DNA of 64,000 bases from Serpula lacrymans var. lacrymans S7.9 (lineage: Eukaryota > Basidiomycota > Agaricomycetes > Boletales > Serpulaceae). Shown one piece after another: positions 47,750-56,080 of the stretch; the stretch's first letter is position 1; the number at the start of each line of letters is the position of its first letter. The position numbers were made by a program, and so were the translations under genes. Below the pieces are notes generated by a model. That model was not told the origin of the DNA. It saw only the letters and a program-made list of their open reading frames with translations, and ran no database searches. The stretch spans positions 1,591,712 through 1,655,711 of the forward strand of contig NW_006763294.1 in assembly GCF_000218685.1 (NCBI RefSeq), in the 5' to 3' direction.

Positions 47750-48883
47750 TACGGAAAATCAAACCCTTCAAATAAGCATCCATGAATCGACAAGAACACG
47801 TTGTGAACCTATATTGGTACGGAAAATGAGAATAAAGAAGATCACAATCAATAGTTCACTCACCGGTGCATGGTAATCAAAGGGACTGAGTCCAGTGCTG
47901 CGAGAAATTTTTGTTCAAGATCAGCTTCTTTGGACGACGCGGGAAATTGTCAATACAGCTGCTTTGCAAAGCCCCAGCATTGCTCTATAAAGTTGACCTC
48001 ACAGTGAAACTTTGGGAGGAAAAGCACTTGATAACCACAAGTTTTGCAAAGCGTCTCCAGGAGGGACTTGACCCTGACAAAGTCAGGTTGTGTGTAGAGA
48101 ATCCGCCAACAGCAACAGTTGATTTGATTTTTCTTGCAGTTGAAATTCTTTCCGCATTGGGCTTTCAGCTTTGTGTAATTGGGGACCATGAATTTTGATG
48201 GATCCTTGTGTTTGCGTTCCTCCAAAATCACTGCCTTCCCTTTGAAGACGCCCTCAGGACCGCATGGGTCATCCAGAGGGAAATAGAGTGGCTACATGGT
48301 ACCATCATCAAGCCTTTCATCAGACATTGGCACCTTGATCTTGCAGATTTTCCCATCTGCGATGAACACAGATTTCCCATCTGCATCAACTTGGTTCACC
48401 TCAATACCCCAGTTCCCCCCATTCTTCGGTATGCCTTTAGGCACCTTGCGAGCGGTAAGTGTGTTATCAGCACACTTTAGGTGAGTGGTGGCATTGTCAA
48501 AGATGAGGATGTGGTCTTCATCACAATAATGCTCGTCTAGGATGTCCATTGCATTTTTCGCATGTTTTTGGATATCAAGGTTCATAAAATAACCATTACG
48601 TGCCTTTCCGCACCTAAACAGCACTCTGCCTTGTTTGTTTCCATCCAGAGATCTTAGCCACCCATAATTGGCAGACACAAAGTCAGCAACCATTAATGAA
48701 GCACCCTCCCCATTTGTGCGTGGAGTCGCAGTTTTACCTTTGAAAACCCAGTGGACAACACATCAATCATTCACATAGAATTTGGATTCGTTGTGGAACC
48801 AAATGACAACATGGCACTGCAGTGGGTTAGGGCCAAGCACCTCTGTATTGTCTGTAAGCCATTTCCATGTGCAATCTTCAAGT
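47750..48883 (-). pseudogene. DDE transposase (IS630/Tc1-mariner-like), broken
   Basis: The minus strand gives LQCHVVIWFHNESKFYVND, a TGA, GEGASLMVADFVS, LIFDNATTHLK (second Asp), a frame change, HCEVNFIEQCWGFAK (catalytic Glu) and, across a 55-bp intron (47863-47809), RFMDAYLKGL. This fits the DDE endonuclease family frequent in Agaricomycetes. The first catalytic Asp of the HDES-type motif is Asn (AAC), and the N-terminus is removed by the 5' LTR of copia copy 2. The gene is dead. Confidence 0.8.
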
Positions 48884-49203
48884 TGTTAGTTTTGGTGATT
48901 CTGCACCTTTGTGCTACCTCTATATTTTCATTCCTTTCTCTATCTATCCCTCTACCATTCAGTGTTGATTGTGTTCTCTATTATTTCGCCTTTGTGGCTC
49001 CTTTGTTTACCTTTGTTTACAAAACATCGGACAGTACTGCAGAGTCCAATGCTTCCTATTCTCTAGTTACTCACATTGGACTCTAGGTACTGTATACCTG
49101 TCATACTCTCTAATAATATAGTTACTCACATTGGACTCTAGTTCCAGTCCCTGATTGCTCTCAGCAAGTGGCTAGACACTTCCTTCAAGCTTTGTTCTTA
49201 ATA
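48884..49203 (+). repeat. 5' LTR of copia copy 2 (320 bp)
   Basis: Long LTR form, the same length as the 5' LTR of copy 1 and longer than its own 3' LTR by 54 bp. Confidence 0.9.
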
Positions 49204-49222
49204 GGTTATGAGCCCTGTGCTC
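49204..49222 (+). promoter_or_regulatory. Copia primer-binding site, initiator-tRNA anticodon type
   Basis: Directly after the LTR, GGTTATGAGCCC is the exact complement of GGGCTCATAACC, the anticodon stem-loop of fungal initiator tRNA-Met; the following TGTGC still pairs mostly. This means priming by a 5' half of the tRNA, as known for Drosophila copia. The same site stands at 44303-44314 (minus) in copy 1. Confidence 0.8.
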
Positions 49223-50366
49223 TAGCCATCTTCCTGACCTCATATCTCACCATCCAAGCGTCCTACTGCTTATCCATCGTAACCATCGTCTTCTGGGACT
49301 CCTATTATCCCATCCATCACCTCAGATTACTCTGATCTCATCCTGATCTCCAACAACAACTCCTTGTTGCAAGTTACCCCCATTTTGGACGCTTTTTTGG
49401 TCTATCTGTATCATATCTCACCAATCTTATCTGATCGTCCCCAAACTTCTACCATCGTCTTCTACGGCCTAAATAACCCTAGGAGACCTGTCAGAGCGGT
49501 TGGATTTGAGCTGGATCTTTCTGTGAGCCTTCATCATCATTTGATCACCTTTTGGCCCCCTACTCCATATCTCCACATCCTGTGCTCGGATCTTGGCCCT
49601 ATTTGAGCCATCTAGTACCCTATACTATCGCACTCTACACCCTCAATTTGGGGGCAATCCATCCACTCCATCACCCTCTGTGAAGTTCGCATTTTTGGCA
49701 CTTTCACCCCTATTGCACCCCTATTGCATATCTCCACATCCTGTGCTTCACTTGTTGTGATATTTGGGCCATCTATTGCTCTATATAAACGTTCCATATA
49801 CCTCTGATTAGGGGGCAATCCATCCATCCTATCTGTCTCTGCATCATTTTCGACTTTTTGCCCTATTTTTCGCTTTTTGGCATATCTGGTGTGTGCATAA
49901 AGCTCCAATCTTCTCTGCTCTGTCCATTATCAGATAGAACAAGCCTATAGACTGTGAAGCTCGCCTGCATTGCCTCAGTTTGCTGTTGCCTAGAGCCTCT
50001 CTCAGTCTGCGGTGTTTGGGGAGCTTAAGTCACTTTGTTGACTCATATACAAGCCCTATTAACCAACACTGTCTCGAGGCGATTTCTCTGTTAATATCAG
50101 TGTGGTATTGAAAGGGGAACACAGGCGTAACCCTGTAGCAGCACTAGGAAGCCTTAGCACCCTCCTGGATCGCTTTTGGACGCTTTTTGGACCCTATTTG
50201 GACCTATCCTTGCGCTTTCTGACCCTCTCCATATCCTCTCTCTACCGCCTCACCATCTTATCTGCTCACCTCCTACTGTTACCCATTGTCTTTGCCACTG
50301 TTTCATCGCCTATAGCCGTCTCCTACATCATTTATCTTTGCTCTATCGTCTTATACAACACCCATC

Positions 50367-53300
50367 ATGTCTGACTCTGATCCCAAGTTCCATCCCTTGT
50401 CTGGCACTAACTACCCCCAGTGGAGTGGTGAAATGCAAGCTTGGTTGATGACCAAGGGACTGTGGAGGCTTGTCTCTGGTGCTGAAAAGTGTCCTGGGAC
50501 TGACGCTGAAGCAATAGAGAAATGGGAGTTGAGAGCTGAAAAGGCTGCTGGTGCATTATACCTCAATGTCACCAAAGAGCAGCGCATCCATCTTGATGGC
50601 ATCATTGATGATCCTGTCAAGATCTGGGAGAAACTGGCCATTGTGCACGTCTCTAAGAAGCCTGGGACGAGATTTAACGCCTATGACGACTTCTTCTCTA
50701 TCAGAAAGAAGGAGGACGAGTCCCTGCAGTCTCTCATGACCAGGATTGACGAAGGCATGCATCAGATTCAAAATCTTCGTCCTACAGGCTTTAAATTGGC
50801 TGAATTGGACGATGAACTGACATGTATGGCCATGATTAGGGCGCTTCCTGATCAGTATGCCCACTTCACTTCATCTTTACTGCTTCTGGGCACCTTGGAC
50901 AAGACCCAGCTCAGGGATGCTTTCCTTGCTGAAGAGGTCAATCGCCGTCGTCGTGCTGAAGTCGATTCTGCCTTGCATTCTTCGTCTACCACTGCCAATA
51001 GCACCTGCACCCATCCTAACTGCCATCATTGCAACCAATCCACCACCTCTACTCGCATTCAGTATGATTTCTGTGGTTTACTTGGTCATACCCAGGATAA
51101 ATGCCACAGATATGTTATCAGTCGCCAACAGGCGGTGGAGGGCGCTAAGAACCGCTACAAGCGTGGCAATAAGGCTCAGGCAGGCTCCAGCAACTCTCAG
51201 AATACCTCTCAGCAGCCCAAATCTTCGCCCAATAATGCCAATTCATCTACTGTGGTCACTGAATCAGCTGGAAATGCAAGTCTTCGTCCCATTCATCCCT
51301 CTGATCCTCACTGCCCTCTCCAACTTGATGCTGACGTTGATTGGAATGCAGACACAGGCACCACTTCTCATATGACACCTCATCGTCATTGGGTGCACCA
51401 CTATACCCCATATTGTGTGCCAATCAAGCTGGCTGATCACACTGTCGTCTATTCAGCTGGTGTTGGTACTGTGGTGTTTAATCCTGTGATGAATGGCAAA
51501 GTGGCTAGGGCTGTGGAATTCTCTAGAGTGCTCCATGTACCAGATCTTCGAAATAATCTCCTCTCAGTCTTGTATTTAACTCGTCAAAGTGGTTTCAATG
51601 TCACCATTTCGTCTCATTCCATGTCCTTTATGCGTGACAACACTCTCTTGTTCACTGCAACTATCAATGACAACAATGCAGCATTCCTTGATGGATCTAC
51701 TGCTGCTTGTGTTGAACTGGGACATTTCACTGTGACTATACCACTTGATTTGACGCTCTGGCATCGCAGATTGGCTCATCACCATCATGCTGATGTCAAG
51801 AGACTGATACAGAGAGATCTGGTTACTGGGCTGACACTGGACTCCAAGGCTGCTCCTGATCCTGTCTGTGAACCGTGCTTGTCTGGCAAGATGCATGCCA
51901 ATCCATTCCCCTCATCTGATACTCGCTCTGCTCATCCTTTGGACCTCATCCACTCTGATGTTCACCAAGTCTCTTCCCCCACATTCTCTGGTTATCGCTA
52001 CTGGGTCACCTTCATTGATGATCACAGTCGATTCCGTGTTGTTGTGCCTCTCAAGGCCAAGTCAGATGTCTTTGATGCTTTCAAGAGATTCAAGGCTTAT
52101 GCTGAGACTCAATTGGAGCGCAAAATCAAGGCTCTGCGTGATGACAAAGGGGGAGAGTACATGTCCAAGGAATTTGAGCAATTCACAGATGACCATGGGA
52201 TTGTGAGACAGCATACCACCAGGAATCGTCCTCAGCAGAACGGTGTGGCAGAGCGAGCAAACAGACTTCTGACTGAGCGTATCACTGCCATGTTATCAGA
52301 GTCTGGATTGCCTAATAGCTTTTGGGGTGAATGTCTGTCCGCTTTGGTGCATGTCTGGAACAGGTGTCCCACTGATGCAGTGGCCCATGCCACTCCCTTT
52401 GAGCTGTGGTATGGACGCAAGCCTGACATGTCTCACCTTCGCGTTTGGGGCTGCACTGCCTATGTGCATGTACAAAAGGACAAGAGGGGCGTCTTTGGCT
52501 CTCATATGGAGAAATGTGTGTTCATTGGTTACCCTGAGGGGTACAAGGGATGGAAGTTCTACAATCCTACCACCAAGCGCACTGTTATCTCTGAGAGAGC
52601 TGATTTTGATGAGCGCTACTTCCCTGGCTTGAAGAGGTCTTCTGACAATGTCCCACCTCCAGCTCCACCTCCTACTCCACCTGCGCTATCCATGCCATTG
52701 GGCCTGATTGAGGATGTGCCTGCACCAGGTCCAGGGGGAGATATGGGCCCACCAGCTGCGCTTCAGCAGCCTCAGCCATTGCCTGACAATGGGCCTCATT
52801 TGGACCTTGATCCAGAACCTCCTGTAAATCAGCCTCCTGTACTCCCAGACCAACCTCTTCATCGTTCACCATCTCCTGATATGCCTCTTGCTCTCAGACG
52901 TCCTGTTAGGGCTAAGAAACCACCTGGAGAGTGGTGGGTTCAACACAGAGAACCCACTCCTGCCATTGACAGTGACAGTGATTCTGAGGCAGATGGTGAT
53001 CAAATGGCCCACTTTGGTGATTCTGCTGAACCTAGGTCGTTTGCAGACGCTATGAGGCGCCCAGATGCGAACAAGTGGAGAGAGGCAGCCATGGAAGAGC
53101 TCCAAGCTCATGAGCGCAATGGTACTTGGTCACTAGTGGAACTACCTCCTGGAGTCAAGGCAATTGGTGGCAAGTGGGTCTTCAAGATCAAGCGCAACTC
53201 AGATGGCACTGTTGAGCGCTACAAGGCCAGATATGTGGCCAAAGGTTATAACCAGCGCCCTGGCTTTGATTTCCTCGAAATATTTGCACCCACTGTCCGT

Positions 53301-54527
53301 ATATCGTCCATCAGAGTTGTCCTTGCCATTGCAGCCATCCACAACCTCCATTTGCGCTCCATTGACATTTCCCATGCATTCCTCAATGGAGTCATGGATG
53401 TCAAGGTCTACATGCACCAGCCAGAGGGATTCCATCAGGGTCCTCGCAATCTTGTTTGCCAGTTGGACAAGGCCATCTATGGGACAAAGCAGGGAGGCAG
53501 AATGTGGAACCAGAAGATGCACACTGTGCTTGAAAAACTCGGATTCAAGCGTACTTATTCAGACTCTGCCATCTATGTCTTTAACAGAGCTGATGTGCGC
53601 ATTATCCTGCCTGTCTTTGTTGATGACATGACACTGGCATCCACTTCTACTTCTGCACTTGACCAAGCTGTCAAGGATCTCTCCCAGCACTTCAAGCTTC
53701 GTGATCTTGGCCCTACTTCCTACCTACTTGGCATATCCATCACCAGAGACATCAGCAATTGCACTATATCCTTGTCCCAACATCAGTACACTCTGGACAT
53801 TCTGGAGCGCTTTGGCATGAAGGACTGCAAACCTGTGTCCACTCCTATGGATCCTGGTTTGCGCCTCACCAAGGACATGTCTCCCAAGACATCCAGTGAT
53901 GCTGCTATGATGAAGGACATTCCCTACCTTGCTGCTGTTGGTGCTCTGATGTATTTGGCCACCACCACTCGTCCTGACATTGCCTACACTGTTGGAGTCC
54001 TTGCCAGATATAACTCTAATCCTGGTCTCACTCACTGGAGCGCTGTCAAGCACTTGTTTCGCTACTTGCAAGGCACCCTTGATCACTCCCTTGTCCTTGG
54101 TCCTGATCCCAATTCCACTGAACTCTTCACCACTTTCTCTGATGCCGATCATGGTGGTGACAAGGACTCTGGTCGTTCTACTGGTGCCTATATTGTCAAG
54201 ATGGGATCTGGTGCTGTCTCCTGGAGCTCCAAGCTTCAGAACATTGTTGCTCTATCCACCACTGAAGCAGAATATATTGCTGCTGTTGAGGCTGGCAAAG
54301 AGATCTGCTGGATGCGAAATCTGTTGAAGGAAATGGGCTATCCTATCACCTCTCCTTCCACCCTTCACATTGACAACCAATCTGCCATCTCTGTATCCAA
54401 GAATCCTGAGCACCATGGTCGCATGAAACACCTTGATTTGCGATGGCACTGGTTGAGAGATGTTGTTGACTCTGGGCAGATTGCTCCTACTTTGTTCCCA
54501 CTGCTGAAATGCCTGCAGACTTGTTGA
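50367..54527 (+). CDS. Copia gag-pol polyprotein, copy 2
   Basis: One 1386-aa frame. Order: gag (residues 1 to about 200), a zinc-knuckle-like stretch at 233-246 where the first Cys is Tyr (Y233, C236, H241, C246), protease with DTG at 329-331, GAG-pre-integrase with CEPCLSGK at about 501-508, integrase with D531, D593 and E629 (DD35E), a Pro-rich linker, reverse transcriptase with IDISHAFLNG (D1000) and FVDD (1084-1087), then RNase H with STTEAEYIA. The usual tail (VPTAEMPADLLTKAL) is in another frame after a one-base shift near 54490 and would end at 54601. A long leader with small unrelated frames precedes it. Confidence 0.93.
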   Translation: MSDSDPKFHPLSGTNYPQWSGEMQAWLMTKGLWRLVSGAEKCPGTDAEAIEKWELRAEKAAGALYLNVTKEQRIHLDGIIDDPVKIWEKLAIVHVSKKPGTRFNAYDDFFSIRKKEDESLQSLMTRIDEGMHQIQNLRPTGFKLAELDDELTCMAMIRALPDQYAHFTSSLLLLGTLDKTQLRDAFLAEEVNRRRRAEVDSALHSSSTTANSTCTHPNCHHCNQSTTSTRIQYDFCGLLGHTQDKCHRYVISRQQAVEGAKNRYKRGNKAQAGSSNSQNTSQQPKSSPNNANSSTVVTESAGNASLRPIHPSDPHCPLQLDADVDWNADTGTTSHMTPHRHWVHHYTPYCVPIKLADHTVVYSAGVGTVVFNPVMNGKVARAVEFSRVLHVPDLRNNLLSVLYLTRQSGFNVTISSHSMSFMRDNTLLFTATINDNNAAFLDGSTAACVELGHFTVTIPLDLTLWHRRLAHHHHADVKRLIQRDLVTGLTLDSKAAPDPVCEPCLSGKMHANPFPSSDTRSAHPLDLIHSDVHQVSSPTFSGYRYWVTFIDDHSRFRVVVPLKAKSDVFDAFKRFKAYAETQLERKIKALRDDKGGEYMSKEFEQFTDDHGIVRQHTTRNRPQQNGVAERANRLLTERITAMLSESGLPNSFWGECLSALVHVWNRCPTDAVAHATPFELWYGRKPDMSHLRVWGCTAYVHVQKDKRGVFGSHMEKCVFIGYPEGYKGWKFYNPTTKRTVISERADFDERYFPGLKRSSDNVPPPAPPPTPPALSMPLGLIEDVPAPGPGGDMGPPAALQQPQPLPDNGPHLDLDPEPPVNQPPVLPDQPLHRSPSPDMPLALRRPVRAKKPPGEWWVQHREPTPAIDSDSDSEADGDQMAHFGDSAEPRSFADAMRRPDANKWREAAMEELQAHERNGTWSLVELPPGVKAIGGKWVFKIKRNSDGTVERYKARYVAKGYNQRPGFDFLEIFAPTVRISSIRVVLAIAAIHNLHLRSIDISHAFLNGVMDVKVYMHQPEGFHQGPRNLVCQLDKAIYGTKQGGRMWNQKMHTVLEKLGFKRTYSDSAIYVFNRADVRIILPVFVDDMTLASTSTSALDQAVKDLSQHFKLRDLGPTSYLLGISITRDISNCTISLSQHQYTLDILERFGMKDCKPVSTPMDPGLRLTKDMSPKTSSDAAMMKDIPYLAAVGALMYLATTTRPDIAYTVGVLARYNSNPGLTHWSAVKHLFRYLQGTLDHSLVLGPDPNSTELFTTFSDADHGGDKDSGRSTGAYIVKMGSGAVSWSSKLQNIVALSTTEAEYIAAVEAGKEICWMRNLLKEMGYPITSPSTLHIDNQSAISVSKNPEHHGRMKHLDLRWHWLRDVVDSGQIAPTLFPLLKCLQTC

Positions 54528-54630
54528 CCAAGGCTCTTGCCAAGCCTAAAGTCGAAGTGTTCAGGAAGATGATGGGACTGATTAGAGCAGGGGGGAGCTG
54601 ATGCTTGGGAGGTGCAGCATCAGGGGGGAG

Positions 54631-54896
54631 TGTTAGTTTTGGTGATTCTGCACCTTTGTGCTACCTCTATATTTTCATTCCTTTTTCTATCTATCCCTCT
54701 ACCATTCACTATTGATTGTGTTCTCTATTATTTCGCCTTTGTGGCTGCTTTGTTTACCTTTGTTTACAAAACATCGGACAGTACTGCAGAGTCCAATGCT
54801 TCCTATTCTCTAGTTACTCACATTGGACTCTAGTTTCCAGTCCCTGATTGCTCTCAGCAAGTGGCTAGACACTTCCTTCAAGCTTTGTTCTTAATA
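54631..54896 (+). repeat. 3' LTR of copia copy 2 (266 bp)
   Basis: Short LTR form following a GGGGGGAG purine tract; it ends TTAATA and directly abuts the truncated gypsy gag. Confidence 0.9.
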
Positions 54897-55841
54897 TTCA
54901 GATTCTAATTGGCATGCCTGGCGCCCTTGATTATTTTTTTGTTGAGCGGCCTGCGCTCCTTTTCTGCAGTCTCGGGACATGTGTCCCTCTTGGCCGCAAT
55001 TGTAGCAGTTCCCCTTGAATCTGCACATCTGTCCCTCTTGGACCGCGCCGATATCCATGGGGGCTCCCTGCCCTGGTTGCAGCCTGAACGGCTTGAACCC
55101 GTGAGAATTTTTATGTTGGTTTGATAACCCAGGGCGCCTCTGGGATTTGTTGTTTTTGGTGGTGGACCCGCCACCTTGGTGCATCTGGTAAAGCTCCATG
55201 GCTCTACCGACTCGATGTACTTCCTCGGCCGCTAGGGACAAGTTCTTGTTCCTCGTATCTTGCAGGTAGATCTGCTCTGCAATGCGAGGGTTCACATTGC
55301 GTTCTAGCAGTTCCACTGCATGTTCATTTCCAAGCCCTCCTTGGATGGAAAGGGCCAGGAACCTGGTGATGTAATCATCTGTCCTCATGTTTCCTTGTTT
55401 GAAGGACCGGATTTGCTGACGCGCCCAGTCACGATCAGCTTGTGGTTTGAAGTATTTTTCGATCTCCTTCTTGAGATCCTCCCAGGTTGGCCACACTCCC
55501 GCGGTGTAGCACTCCTGAAGTCTTACTTGGGCGTATCGACCTGCCACAGGTCCTTTTAGTCGAGATAGCACCACGGTGGCTACCTCAAAATCGTCGGCAA
55601 ACGTGTCCCAGTTTGCCTTGACCCAAATCTGAAGCTTGATCCACCACTCGGCAAATTGCGCTCTGTCTCCTTCAAAGGCGCCGGGGTCAGCGATGATTTC
55701 GACTTTTTTGTTGAATTTCTTTTCCACCGAGGGGGTTGCTACAGGGGGGTTTGTCTGTAGCTCGGCAAGTTGCAAGGTTAATGTTGCGATCTGCGTATGC
55801 ATAGCGTGCAGTATTGCATTCATATCTGGTTGCGACGACAT
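54891..55841 (-). CDS. Gypsy gag, truncated at its 3' end
   Basis: A 316-aa frame with the retrotransposon gag core (FAEWWIKLQIWVKANWD, LKKEIEKYF, FKQGNMRTDDYITRF) and a CCHC knuckle CYNCGQEGHMSRDC near residue 278. The last codons and stop come from the copia LTR, so the natural C-terminus is lost. It points away from the pol gene that starts at about 56.1 kb, although both fit one gypsy family. The coding frame itself is undamaged. Confidence 0.85.
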   Translation of the reverse strand: MSSQPDMNAILHAMHTQIATLTLQLAELQTNPPVATPSVEKKFNKKVEIIADPGAFEGDRAQFAEWWIKLQIWVKANWDTFADDFEVATVVLSRLKGPVAGRYAQVRLQECYTAGVWPTWEDLKKEIEKYFKPQADRDWARQQIRSFKQGNMRTDDYITRFLALSIQGGLGNEHAVELLERNVNPRIAEQIYLQDTRNKNLSLAAEEVHRVGRAMELYQMHQGGGSTTKNNKSQRRPGLSNQHKNSHGFKPFRLQPGQGAPMDIGAVQEGQMCRFKGNCYNCGQEGHMSRDCRKGAQAAQQKNNQGRQACQLESEY

Positions 55842-56080
55842 GTCGACTTGTTCTCTTTGTAAAGTAAAAAAAAGGTAACTGGGGGTCCCCGCTTGCTATC
55901 TGCGGATCTACCTCTTCCCAGCTGAGTATCGGATCTCAATCTCCGACTACCCACACTATAGTATTTTGAAAAGTATATAAAAAGTATTTGTAGGAAACCC
56001 TGGTCCGAACGGTTGTCAGGGGGTGGTCCGCTTGTTAAGCTGTCAACCCTTCTCCAACTGGCAGAGGCAAGTGCCCGGCC
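55842..56080. other. Gypsy leader, inverted, and gag/pol junction
   Basis: Upstream of gag on the minus strand, an A/T tract and a non-coding stretch look like the gypsy leader. The inversion breakpoint relative to pol must lie between here and about 56.08 kb. No LTR is present. Confidence 0.4.

Larger units (their letters stand above)
48884..54896 (+). mobile_element. Ty1/copia retrotransposon, copy 2
   Basis: A complete 6013 bp element: 5' LTR 48884-49203, primer site 49204-49215, leader to 50366, gag-pol, purine tract 54622-54630 and 3' LTR 54631-54896. It differs from copy 1 by a few indels in the leader (near 49395-49430). Outside bases are CAAGT and TTCAG, so it has no target-site duplication. 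Confidence 0.93.

Noticed and set aside
49204..50366. Small frames (80-98 codons) in the copia leader
   Set aside because: Not kept exactly between the two copies where indels occur, and no similarity to known proteins.
38614..54901. Simple inversion between two copia insertions as the cause of the missing target duplications
   Set aside because: An inversion would leave reverse-complement duplications at the inner borders; the observed 5-mers do not match in either combination.
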